Origin: Bdellovibrionales bacterium CG10_big_fil_rev_8_21_14_0_10_45_34
GTDB taxonomy: Bacteria; Bdellovibrionota; Bdellovibrionia; Bdellovibrionales; 1-14-0-10-45-34
Assembly (NCBI GenBank): GCA_002778785.1
Contig: PEZS01000010.1
Location: forward strand, 186,001 to 250,000
Direction of reading: 5' to 3'
Length of the DNA stretch: 64,000 nt
Shown: positions 8,921 through 16,130 of the stretch, one piece after another
Layout of the letters: each line of letters begins with the position of its first letter
Numbering within the stretch: the first letter of the stretch is position 1
Translations under genes and position numbers: made by a program
The notes under the pieces: model-generated
Told to the model about the DNA's origin: nothing
The model's input: only the letters and a program-made list of their open reading frames with translations
The model's database searches: none

Positions 8921-9769
8921 GATCTTTCTAGTTTGCAACTTAAGGCATTTTTCGAGACCGCGCGTCTCGGCAGTTTTTCAAAAGCAGCTGAAGCCTTACA
9001 CATCACTCAGTCGGCTCTCTCACAGCGAGTGTCGAATTTTGAAAAGGATCTTGAGATCACTCTCATAATAAGAGACCCGTCCGGACCAGTATTGACTGAG
9101 GCTGGGGAGTTACTGTTTAGGTATTGCCAACAGAACGCGGCGCTTGAGAAAGAGGTTCTGGGGCAACTGGTTTTGGGGAAGGACCAGTTGGCGGGCGTGA
9201 TTCGCATTGCGGGATTTTCTTCGGTTTTACGATCAGTCATTATACCAAGCCTTGCCCAGTTTCTAAGGTCTCACACCCATGTTCAGTGCGAGTTTCAGAG
9301 TTGTGAGGTCAAGGATTTGGCCGAAGTGCTAAGGACTGCTCGTGCGGAATTAGTCGTTATGGATTATCGCCTATGTAAGAGCGGAGTTGTGGAAGTGGTG
9401 TTGGGGCAAGAAGAGTACGTTGTGATTGAAAGTGCTAAACTGGCAAATTGCAAAGATGTTTATTTGGACCATGGCCCTCATGACAACGCCACCGAGTCGT
9501 TTTTCAAGTTTCAATCACAAAAGCCTATGGCGTTTAGGAGAACCTTCATGGGGGATGTCTATGGCATTTTGAATGGAGTTGAAATGGGTTTGGGCAAGGC
9601 GGTTATGTCTAAACACCTGCTAAAGGGTAACAATAAAATAAAAATTAAAAAAAGCCACAGAAGGTATTTTAGGGATGTCACTCTTCATTACTACGAGCAA
9701 CCCTATTATTCTAAGTTACAGTTGGCGATAGTTCAGGAGCTTAAGTTAAATACCCCTAAGTTTCTTTGA
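8921..9769 (+). CDS. LysR-family transcriptional regulator, ArgP-like
   Basis: The N-terminal winged helix-turn-helix is complete: LQLKAFFETARLGSFSKAAE, then LHITQSALSQRVSNFEKDLE. The pattern S-Q-S-A-L-S-Q-R and the following LIIRDPSGPVLTEAG place it near ArgP/IciA-type regulators. The effector domain is of normal length (~200 residues). I chose the ATG at 8921 (MDLSSLQLKAF) over the ATG at 8891 because the family begins at that point; neither has a Shine-Dalgarno sequence. No lysE/argO exporter gene is nearby, so the target is not evident. The divergent secreted-protein gene is a candidate. Confidence 0.85.
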   Translation, partial: DLSSLQLKAFFETARLGSFSKAAEALHITQSALSQRVSNFEKDLEITLIIRDPSGPVLTEAGELLFRYCQQNAALEKEVLGQLVLGKDQLAGVIRIAGFSSVLRSVIIPSLAQFLRSHTHVQCEFQSCEVKDLAEVLRTARAELVVMDYRLCKSGVVEVVLGQEEYVVIESAKLANCKDVYLDHGPHDNATESFFKFQSQKPMAFRRTFMGDVYGILNGVEMGLGKAVMSKHLLKGNNKIKIKKSHRRYFRDVTLHYYEQPYYSKLQLAIVQELKLNTPKFL

Positions 9770-9785
9770 ATGTGCTAATTGAAGT

Positions 9786-9801
9786 TCGAATCCGGATTCG
9801 A
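9786..9801. repeat. 16-bp perfect palindrome after the LysR gene
   Basis: TCGAATCCGGATTCGA is a perfect 16-bp palindrome 17 bases after the LysR stop codon. With the two preceding bases it contains GTTCGAATCC, which is also in the T-arm of the tRNA-Glu at 11607-11682. It lacks a loop and a T run, so it is a poor terminator. A protein-binding site or an old recombination scar is possible. The length of the match to the tRNA is too short to decide. Confidence 0.35.
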
Positions 9802-9872
9802 CATGGATCCGCTTGGGCAGAAATTTGGTGTCCCCAAGTATGGGGGGTTCAAACTGCGTGTGCTGAAATAGC

Positions 9873-10295
9873 TTATTGAATCGGCTTGTAACAACACTTT
9901 TTGTGAATTTTAACCTCTATGACTTTTTCTAGTTTGTTATCAGGGATAAACACAAGATGCCAGATCTCTTTGCTTTCACCGGGGTATGGCATAATTTTGT
10001 ATGCGTAAATTGTGTCACTAAAAAAGTAACTGTCGGGGTCGCCAAGCTCAGTACGCACCAGTTTCATGGGCTTGCCCACGTATAGCTGATTGACTACAAT
10101 GTGAACAGCCATCGACTCACGTTTCGTATGGTCGCCATTTTTAAATAAACTTTTATCAAGTTTTTTTATTCCCCATTTTTTTTGTGCTTCACTTGGGGAC
10201 ATGAAGTCTCCACGATAATATCCTGAGCTAGCAAATGCTATAAAGCAATATAAAGGCAAGAGTGCTGAGAATAGGGCGAATCCTTTAAATTTCAT
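9873..10295 (-). CDS. Small secreted protein, last gene of the XRE/DUF6973 unit
   Basis: A 140-residue protein with a signal peptide (MKFKGFALFSALLPLYCFIA). The mature part contains LYVGKPMKLVRTELGDPDSY followed by beta-rich sequence ending VIEVKIHKKCC. This GxxxxxVxxxLGxPD pattern is reminiscent of BamE/SmpA-like periplasmic folds, but I would not name a family. Its ATG overlaps the stop of the DUF6973 gene (ATGA), and an AAGGAGG inside that gene serves as its ribosome binding site. The two are therefore translationally coupled and probably act together. If DUF6973 is toxic, this could be an immunity or partner protein; that is speculation. Confidence 0.6.
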   Translation of the reverse strand: MKFKGFALFSALLPLYCFIAFASSGYYRGDFMSPSEAQKKWGIKKLDKSLFKNGDHTKRESMAVHIVVNQLYVGKPMKLVRTELGDPDSYFFSDTIYAYKIMPYPGESKEIWHLVFIPDNKLEKVIEVKIHKKCCYKPIQ

Positions 10296-10951
10296 TTTGC
10301 CTCCTTTGGGATGGGCAGTCCAGGACTTATAACGTCAAGATTTTTATTTTGAAGTTCCTCAATTGCTTTGGCTTCGAGTGTTTTTTCGTTCCACTTGTTG
10401 TTTTTAAGAAGAGCTTCGGCCGCGGATTGACCGCGTTCGTTGTTAAAGATATCCATTTGCTTTTCACGGTTTGATTGGAGCGGGTTGGTTTCGTGAGCAT
10501 CGAGATATTCTTTTGCTTTTTGTCGGCCCAGTTCCTTGGTTAGCAGGCCGGCCCAAACAAAGTGCCTAAAGGCATCACTCTCGTCATTAAGGTCTTGGTT
10601 AGGGAAGTTGCGGTTGGTAGCATCTTCCGCACGACCTTTTAGCTTATACACGGAGTAGGCTTGTTTAGGATTTTTAACGACAAGTTCTTTCTCAGCCTGG
10701 GTTAATCCTGGGTAAAAAACAAGTTTTGAAAGTAATGACCCTTTTTCTTTGGGCTTACACAATTCATCGCATTGGTTTGGGCACATAAAGGTGCCCATGT
10801 CTGTCATTAGCGTCGCACAGTTAAGTTCGCAATTTTTTGAACCCGTTTCAAGCTTGCTTCCTCTAAACCAATCGACACAATCCGGGTCAGCTGCGGTAGC
10901 GTTGCTTACGATTGAGAGGAGAGCGAAAAAAGTAATCCTATTAAGCCACAT
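10292..10951 (-). CDS. Secreted DUF6973-like protein
   Basis: A 219-residue exported protein (signal peptide ending NATA-ADPDC). A cysteine-rich segment of about 60 residues (seven Cys between positions 24 and 66) comes first. Then comes a DUF6973-type domain: ESDAFRHFVWAGLLTKELG, then AHETNPLQSNREKQMDIFNN with E-R-G. The conserved D-A-F-R-H and HE...MD..NN residues look like an active site, but no activity is established that I know of. The gene overlaps the preceding XRE antitoxin-like gene by 11 bases and the next gene by four, so it belongs to a tightly packed four-gene unit. Confidence 0.68.
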   Translation of the reverse strand: MWLNRITFFALLSIVSNATAADPDCVDWFRGSKLETGSKNCELNCATLMTDMGTFMCPNQCDELCKPKEKGSLLSKLVFYPGLTQAEKELVVKNPKQAYSVYKLKGRAEDATNRNFPNQDLNDESDAFRHFVWAGLLTKELGRQKAKEYLDAHETNPLQSNREKQMDIFNNERGQSAAEALLKNNKWNEKTLEAKAIEELQNKNLDVISPGLPIPKEAK

Positions 10952-11261
10952 TAATCTTAACTTCTGCGTTTGGATAAATTGTGTTTAAAAATTTCATGAG
11001 CCGATCTATTGTGAACTCTTCTATATTATAATGGACAACCTTGCTGATCAGGGATTCGTTCTCACCAATCTTTTCGGCAAGCTCTCTTTGAGTCATACGT
11101 TTTTTGTTTTTGTAAATTACGATTTCCTGGCAGATGGCGTACTTAGTGCGATCTATGGCAGAAGCATCTTTGGGTAAAACCTTAGACGCAGGTCCTTTTG
11201 AAAGTCGTTCACGCACTTCTTTTAATTCAGCATCTGAAGGAAATTTTGTTTGTTTGCCCAT
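10941..11261 (-). CDS. XRE-family HTH protein, HigA-like antitoxin
   Basis: A 106-residue protein with a C-terminal helix-turn-helix of the HTH_37 kind: MTQRELAEKIGENESLISKV, then FTIDRLMKFLNTIYPNAEVK. The first ~45 residues are charged and hydrophilic. It follows the toxin-like gene by six bases, the order seen in HigBA-type modules where the toxin gene comes first. The family usually neutralises its partner and binds a palindrome over the promoter. A 22-bp palindrome lies at 11586-11607 and is the obvious candidate operator. Confidence 0.78.
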   Translation of the reverse strand: MGKQTKFPSDAELKEVRERLSKGPASKVLPKDASAIDRTKYAICQEIVIYKNKKRMTQRELAEKIGENESLISKVVHYNIEEFTIDRLMKFLNTIYPNAEVKINVA

Positions 11262-11267
11262 TTTATT

Positions 11268-11567
11268 TTACCTCCGATCAACGCGAAATGCGTTGATGAC
11301 TCCTAAATAATCATCAGAAATACAAATAAGAAGCACGAGGCGAAATGGTGAATTGTTTTTCAGTACAGGTTCGACGGTGAAATATTGAAATTCGCCATGC
11401 ACTTCTTCAAGAGGAAAAGTTTGACCATCTAATGCTTGAATAAGATCAAGAATTAATTGGTCATTAACCGATTCAGCATGCTTTTCCTTGTAATGCTGAT
11501 CGATAATGACTCGATTTAGATTTCTACCGTTGATATTTATTCTTAGGTTATATTTTGGTCGAGTCAT
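11268..11567 (-). CDS. Putative toxin of an XRE-associated toxin-antitoxin pair
   Basis: A 99-residue protein I cannot place in a named family. It begins MTRPKYNLRININGRNLNRV, has IIDQHYKEKHAESVNDQLIL in the middle and ends FRLVLLICISDDYLGVINAF. The final strand pattern (YRLV...IGVINAYR) recalls RelE/HigB-like folds. I chose the ATG at 11567; the longer TTG start at 11585 would place the start inside the promoter's -10 element. A toxin role is inferred from size, first place in the operon and the HigA-like partner behind it. A different role in the four-gene unit is possible. Confidence 0.6.
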   Translation of the reverse strand: MTRPKYNLRININGRNLNRVIIDQHYKEKHAESVNDQLILDLIQALDGQTFPLEEVHGEFQYFTVEPVLKNNSPFRLVLLICISDDYLGVINAFRVDRR

Positions 11568-11575
11568 CAAAACAG

Positions 11576-11604
11576 ACTCTACCAAAGTTTGACAAATTTG
11601 TCAA
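11576..11604 (-). promoter_or_regulatory. Promoter of the toxin/XRE/DUF6973 unit, probably leaderless
   Basis: On the minus strand TTGACA (11599-11604) matches the -35 consensus exactly. After 17 bases comes TAGAGT (11576-11581), 4/6 to the -10 consensus. Transcription would start at about 11567-11569, at or one to two bases before the ATG of the first gene, so the mRNA has no room for a ribosome binding site. The -35 is embedded in a perfect palindrome, which suggests autorepression. Confidence 0.65.
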
Positions 11605-11607
11605 ACT
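11586..11607. promoter_or_regulatory. 22-bp perfect palindrome (probable operator) touching the tRNA-Glu 3' end
   Basis: The core GTTTGACAAATTTGTCAAAC is a perfect inverted repeat, extended by one A/T pair on each side. It covers the -35 element of the toxin-XRE unit and its outer base overlaps the last base of the tRNA-Glu CCA. Such a site suits a dimeric XRE repressor. It lacks a T tract and so is a poor terminator for the tRNA. Its position also makes this the junction between the core genome and the accessory stretch. Confidence 0.65.
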
Positions 11608-11682
11608 GGCGTTCCCACGGGGATTCGAACCCCGGTATCCACCGTGAAAGGGTGGTGTCCTAGGCCTCTAGACGATGGGAAC
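11607..11682 (-). tRNA. tRNA-Glu (TTC), CCA encoded
   Basis: The minus strand folds as a standard tRNA: acceptor GTTCCCA/TGGGAAC, D-arm with GTCTAGAGGCCTAGGAC, anticodon loop CTTTCAC with anticodon TTC, and T-arm GGGGTTCGAATCCCC. Discriminator G and an encoded CCA follow (11607-11609). It reads glutamate codons GAA/GAG. The CCA end coincides with the edge of the toxin-antitoxin unit. tRNA 3' ends are common integration sites for mobile elements. Confidence 0.96.
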
Positions 11683-11810
11683 ATTGCTGAGGCAAAAGAG
11701 GTATGAATCTGCCAGAGATTTCTTTAATGAACAACTTTTTCTTCAAGAATTTAGCTCAACTATAAAGGGGACACACAAAAAGAGCCGCGGGATTATCAAC
11801 CCTTGCGAAA

Positions 11811-11886
11811 TGGTGAGCCGCGATGGACTCGAACCATCGACCCCATCCTTAAAAGGGATGTGCTCTACCGACTGAGCTAGCGGCCC
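11811..11886 (-). tRNA. tRNA-Lys (TTT), CCA encoded
   Basis: A complete tRNA on the minus strand: acceptor GGGCCGC/GCGGCTC (one G-U pair), D-loop AGCTCAGTCGGTAGAGC, anticodon loop CTTTTAA with anticodon TTT, T-arm with GGTTCGAGTCC, and encoded CCA at 11811-11813. It lies 128 bases upstream of the tRNA-Glu on the same strand, and they may be processed from one transcript. The spacer holds no further gene that I can see. Confidence 0.96.
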
Positions 11887-11940
11887 CTGCAATTGGAAAG
11901 ACCCTAAGTTCTAAAAGCAGGCCCCCATTGTGTCAACGCT

Positions 11941-13242
11941 CTATTCTGAAAATAACGGCTTGATCCAAAGATTTTGCTCTCTGCCAGGTCCGACAGAAAT
12001 CAAATCTATAGGAGTACCAAGCTCCACTCCAAGAAAGCTTATATATTCCTGAGCCTCTCGGGGTAGGTCTCGAACAGAGCGAGCGGTATCAATGGGTTCC
12101 TTCCATCCTTTAAACGATTTCAATACAGGCTGAGCCATCTTAAGAACCTTTGAACACATCGGATATTCTGCCGTCGGCTCTAGATCATCAATTCGGTAGT
12201 GAGTGCAAACTTTGATCTCATCCATTGCGGTCAGTACATCAAGCTTTGTAAGCACAAGATTGGTGATCCCATTAATTCGTATGGCATGTTTTAGTGCCAC
12301 CAGATCCAGCCAACCACATCGACGAGATCGTCCGGTCGTGGCGCCAAACTCGCCACCAACACTTCTGAGATGCTCACCCAATTCATTGTCGAGTTCCGTC
12401 GGGAAAGGCCCCTCTCCGACTCGCGTTGTATAAGCCTTCGTAACGCCGACCACACGTGTGATTACGGCGGGGCCGACGCCTGCAGAAGTGCAGGCAGACG
12501 CAGCTAAAGTTGAGCTGCTTGTGACGAACGGAAATGTGCCATGATAAACATCGAGCAAACTGCCTTGAGCACCTTCAAAAAGAATATGCTTTTTCTTTCG
12601 GTGGGCTTGGTGCAGTTGAAAAGATAAGTTCTGACAGCGAAACTCCTCGAGCGCAGCTGCAAACGGTTTTGCCCACTTGATGAGTTCGTCAACGCTAAAA
12701 GTCTTTGATTTGTAGACAGTCTCAAAAAGGGCATTTTTTTCTTTTAAAGCGATCTCTAGCTTGCTCCGTAACACAGACTCTTCAAAAAGATCTCGAAAAA
12801 GAATGCATCGCCTTGAAGCGCGATCTTCGTATGCAGGGCCAATTCCTCTGCCGGTGGTTCCAATTTTTGTTCCAGCGGAGTCTGATTCTCTGGCTTGGTC
12901 GAGAGCTTTATGAAAAGGAAGTATCACGGTGCAGTCATCTGAAATTAAGAACTGACCAGGTCGTTGTACCAGCCCAGCATCTTTGATTTTCGAAAGTTCC
13001 TCAGTGAGCTTCTCGATGTCGATGACTACACCTGGAGCAAGTGCACATGTAACGTGGGGGTGAAAGATTCCAGAGGGAACCAAATGCAAAACGGTTTTTA
13101 CACCATTTATCACAAGCGTGTGACCTGCATTTGATCCGCCTTGAAACCGTATAACAAAATCGACGTCTTTTCCGAAAAGGTCGACAATTTTGCCTTTTCC
13201 CTCATCTCCCCATTGTGCTCCAACTACTGCAAATGCTGGCAA
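11941..13242 (-). CDS. purA: Adenylosuccinate synthetase
   Basis: Catalyses IMP + aspartate + GTP to adenylosuccinate, the first committed step to AMP. The N-terminal P-loop WGDEGKGK (residues 11-18) carries the catalytic Asp. FQGGSNAGHT, the IGTTGRGIGPAYEDR stretch and VGVGPFPTE-like GVTKAYTTRVGEGPFPTEL are all present. Length (433) is normal. I chose a TTG start at 13242 because AGGAG sits five bases before it and the family begins there. A longer in-frame TTG at 13266 would lie inside serA. It follows serA directly, so an aminotransferase-serA-purA operon is likely. Confidence 0.95.
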   Translation of the reverse strand: MPAFAVVGAQWGDEGKGKIVDLFGKDVDFVIRFQGGSNAGHTLVINGVKTVLHLVPSGIFHPHVTCALAPGVVIDIEKLTEELSKIKDAGLVQRPGQFLISDDCTVILPFHKALDQARESDSAGTKIGTTGRGIGPAYEDRASRRCILFRDLFEESVLRSKLEIALKEKNALFETVYKSKTFSVDELIKWAKPFAAALEEFRCQNLSFQLHQAHRKKKHILFEGAQGSLLDVYHGTFPFVTSSSTLAASACTSAGVGPAVITRVVGVTKAYTTRVGEGPFPTELDNELGEHLRSVGGEFGATTGRSRRCGWLDLVALKHAIRINGITNLVLTKLDVLTAMDEIKVCTHYRIDDLEPTAEYPMCSKVLKMAQPVLKSFKGWKEPIDTARSVRDLPREAQEYISFLGVELGTPIDLISVGPGREQNLWIKPLFSE

Positions 13243-13250
13243 AATATCTC

Positions 13251-14219
13251 CTAGCTCTGGTACCAAGGTGCCAGAGGCGGAAGTTTATCAGAGAGCTCTT
13301 TGTCGTCAAAAAAATTGACCAGCTTTTGTGCGGCGAGCATTGAGGACTTGTTAAATGCTTCAACCGTCAAAGAGGCCATGTGTGGGGTCAAAGACGCACT
13401 GGGTAGGGCAAGTAAAGGGCTCGCCGGTCTTAGTGGTTCGTTTTCAAAGACATCAAGAGCAATGGTTCGAAGATTTTTATTTTTGACTGCTTCCGCCAGG
13501 TCGAATTCATTGATTACGCCTCCTCGCGAACAATTTACGATGGCTGCATCATCAGAGATCCACTCTAACGTACGTCGGTTGACCATGTGTTTCGTTTCTT
13601 TAGTCAGTGGAACATGAAAACTCACGATATCGCCAACTCTCATGGCTTCTTCGAAGCCAACTAATTCAACGCTTTGCTGAAGGGCTAACTCGGGCTCAAT
13701 GTAAGGGTCATATGCATACAACTTCATTCCAAAAGCTCGTGCGTATCTTGCCACTCGAGAGCCAACTCGCCCGAAGCCCACGATGCTAAGAGCTTTGCCT
13801 TCAAGTTCAAAACCCAAAAGTTCCGAGCGGCTCCAGTCTGGAAGTTTTCCCATCTTGAGGGCCAATGGGATATTTCTTGCAACACTGAGTATGTGGCTAA
13901 AAGTGAGTTCAGCGGTACTGGTGATATTGGCATCTGGAGTGTAGTAACAGGCAATGTTTCGATTCTCACAAAATGCAAAATCGAAATGATCAAATCCACT
14001 AGTGGCCGTGACCACCATTTGCAGACGTTCAAAACCCTTAAGGCTGGCTTCATTGATCTCTGTATCAGATCTCACGACAAGACCTTGCAAAAGCTCCGGC
14101 GACTTGAGGTCTTTAAGCTTTTTGACCCATTGAACTTGAAAGTTCGAATGGCTTTGAAGCCAGGCGAGTGCGTGGGCTTCAAATCTTCCGACAATTCCGA
14201 CGCAGATTTGTTTCGTCAC
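13251..14219 (-). CDS. serA: D-2-hydroxyacid dehydrogenase, phosphoglycerate dehydrogenase-like
   Basis: A 322-residue short-form NAD-dependent dehydrogenase. GFGRVG (148-153) binds NAD, and Arg232 (NCSRGG), Glu261 (FENEP) and His280 (TPHMAS) are the catalytic triad of the family. It lacks the C-terminal ACT domain of long SerA proteins, so it would not be serine-feedback regulated through that domain. Four bases overlap with the preceding class V aminotransferase, the natural next enzyme for serine synthesis from hydroxypyruvate or phosphohydroxypyruvate. The gene name is by context; other 2-hydroxyacids are possible substrates. Confidence 0.82.
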   Translation of the reverse strand: MTKQICVGIVGRFEAHALAWLQSHSNFQVQWVKKLKDLKSPELLQGLVVRSDTEINEASLKGFERLQMVVTATSGFDHFDFAFCENRNIACYYTPDANITSTAELTFSHILSVARNIPLALKMGKLPDWSRSELLGFELEGKALSIVGFGRVGSRVARYARAFGMKLYAYDPYIEPELALQQSVELVGFEEAMRVGDIVSFHVPLTKETKHMVNRRTLEWISDDAAIVNCSRGGVINEFDLAEAVKNKNLRTIALDVFENEPLRPASPLLALPSASLTPHMASLTVEAFNKSSMLAAQKLVNFFDDKELSDKLPPLAPWYQS

Positions 14220-15436
14220 GATTCACAACCAAACGCGTGTTTACCCTCAAGCGGCGCCAAGCAAGACCTGGCCGCTAACAGGGCCGAAGGAATATCGCAG
14301 TCATGTCCCGCTACTGACAGCTCTTCGCCAACGGCACTGACAAGTCTAAGATGATCATTAGGAGTCAAAGCCCCCATATGTCCTACGCGCAAGATTCTGC
14401 CAACAAGATGATCTTGTCCGCCTGCCAACGTCATGTGGTGGTGAGACGCGAGTTTCTTCAACAGCAACTTGCCCTCAGCAGCGGTCATAGAGTCCGGAAG
14501 ACTGAGTGCCGTAACTGTAGGACTGGGACTTTGAGAGTATATCTTTAGACCTAACGGCTCAGCTGCCAATTGTACGGCTTTTGAATAGAGGCTTACTTGT
14601 TCGAAAAGATTCGTCAGTCCGAACTTCAACATTCGCTCCAAAATCCACTCAAGGCCGCACCATAAATTAACGGGAGAGCTAAACCTAGTTTGACCTTTTT
14701 GGTTAGCTTCTTCTTCTTTGAGAAGATCAAAGTAATATCTCCTGCTTTGCGAATTTTTGCAGAGCTGCCACGCCCTTTCAGACAAAGCAACAAATCCTAA
14801 CCCAGTAGGTAGCATGAAGGCTTTCTGTGAAGCGCCAACTACGACGTCGATCTCCCATTGATCCATCGGAAGATTCATGGCTCCAACTGCGGTAATGGCA
14901 TCAACCATAAAAAGACAGTCTGTGAGCTTGTGACAAATACGGGCCAGCTCTTCGATGGGATGAAGAGTTGCCGTGCTTGTTTCGCAGACCTGAGTTAGCA
15001 CGGCGCGGCAGTCGGGATGAGACTTAAGCTCCTGCTCTAAAAGAGAGGGGGCAAGGGCTTGGCCCCACGGCACCTTTATTGTCTTCACAGTGAATCCAAG
15101 GGTGTCCGCCATCTTTGCCCAGCGCTCGCCGAACTTTCCTGAGTCAACAACGATTACTTTTTCACCGGGACTCAGTAGGTTGATGATGGCGGATTCCATC
15201 GCACCTGATCCCGTCGTGGCTTGAACAAACACGCGGCCGGCTGTTTGAAATACAGGTTTAAGATTTTGTAGAACTGATTCTACAGTTGACTCGAAGCTGG
15301 CCGTGCGATGGTGTCCAAACGAACGAGCCAGGACTTGTTTGGCTCCGAAGGGCACTTGCACCGGTCCGGGCGTAAATAGAATGGCAGAACTCTCAGGCAT
15401 GAAAGCGGTTTTATACTGTTTTCTAAGTGAAGTCAC
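14216..15436 (-). CDS. Class V aminotransferase (serine--glyoxylate/alanine--glyoxylate type)
   Basis: A pyridoxal-phosphate enzyme of fold type I, class V. LFTPGPVQVPFGAK (residues 20-33) is the family's N-terminal signature. TTGSGAME (74-81) cups the cofactor phosphate, VDAITAVGAM holds the ring-binding Asp, and Lys205 in GASQKAFMLP forms the Schiff base. It is related to the aminotransferase that replaces SerC in some bacteria, and it overlaps serA by four bases. This supports a role in serine/glycine metabolism. The start is GTG 15436 or ATG 15400 (MPESSAILFTPGP); a TATAAA just before the latter leaves this open. Confidence 0.88.
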   Translation of the reverse strand: MTSLRKQYKTAFMPESSAILFTPGPVQVPFGAKQVLARSFGHHRTASFESTVESVLQNLKPVFQTAGRVFVQATTGSGAMESAIINLLSPGEKVIVVDSGKFGERWAKMADTLGFTVKTIKVPWGQALAPSLLEQELKSHPDCRAVLTQVCETSTATLHPIEELARICHKLTDCLFMVDAITAVGAMNLPMDQWEIDVVVGASQKAFMLPTGLGFVALSERAWQLCKNSQSRRYYFDLLKEEEANQKGQTRFSSPVNLWCGLEWILERMLKFGLTNLFEQVSLYSKAVQLAAEPLGLKIYSQSPSPTVTALSLPDSMTAAEGKLLLKKLASHHHMTLAGGQDHLVGRILRVGHMGALTPNDHLRLVSAVGEELSVAGHDCDIPSALLAARSCLAPLEGKHAFGCES

Positions 15437-15515
15437 TCGAGGTTAATTTTTCTACTATTTATCAGTAGAGCCCTTTCAGTTTTTCAAGTAAAACTGAGCA
15501 TAAAGAGGAGAGTTT

Positions 15516-16130
15516 TTGAAGCTACACAAAGCGCCTTATTTAGGCAGACTTTTTTCGAGCCCTACGGACTTAGTTTTAAAAACTCTGATTCTTGTTACGT
15601 TCACGTCTTGTGGCTATCAAATCGGCAATGTTCGCCGTGAAGTGCCCGAAAACTTGAAGAAGATTGCGGTTCCTGTATTTGCCAACCACACCGACGAAAT
15701 GGGAGTTGAAAGTTATTTCACCTCTTCGCTCATAAAGGAAATCGAACGAACTCATTTAGCGGCGGTGACAAGTAAAGACGAAGCAGAAGGTTATATCGAA
15801 GGCACGGTTACAAACATACACTATGCGCTTGGTCCACAAGTAGATCGCGGGCTTAGTGAGTTTAACTCGCTTCCGGAGGGGTCGGCACTCGCACGGGAGT
15901 ATCGAGTTGTTGTGTACATGGGAATTCGTCTTATTAGAAAGGCTGACAACAAAGTTCTCTGGGAAGGGAGCTTTTCTGGTGAACAAAGCTTTCCGGCTCC
16001 GGTTGTTACTGCGCCGATCTTAAATACCGTGAATCCGCTTTACACTCATTCCGCTCGACATCAGGCCATCCAAACTCTGTCACAGGATCTGATGGCAGAA
16101 GCCTTCGATCGTATGACGGAGAACTTTTAA
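15516..16130 (+). CDS. lptE: LptE-family LPS-assembly lipoprotein
   Basis: A 204-residue protein with an N-terminal hydrophobic segment and a lipobox before Cys (LVTFTSCGYQIG). It is followed by the LptE-like opening VPENLKKIAVPVFANHTDEM, which marks the family that plugs the LptD barrel in LPS export. TTG start with GAGGAGAG six bases ahead. As in Escherichia coli, the next gene is holA, here with a one-base overlap (TAATG). It was identified from lipobox, core motif and synteny; overall sequence conservation in this family is low. Confidence 0.82.
   Translation: MKLHKAPYLGRLFSSPTDLVLKTLILVTFTSCGYQIGNVRREVPENLKKIAVPVFANHTDEMGVESYFTSSLIKEIERTHLAAVTSKDEAEGYIEGTVTNIHYALGPQVDRGLSEFNSLPEGSALAREYRVVVYMGIRLIRKADNKVLWEGSFSGEQSFPAPVVTAPILNTVNPLYTHSARHQAIQTLSQDLMAEAFDRMTENF

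Noticed and set aside
9784-9802. Possible tRNA fragment or att site
   Set aside because: Only ten bases match the tRNA T-arm and no acceptor or anticodon arm is present; kept only as a weak hint in the integration finding.
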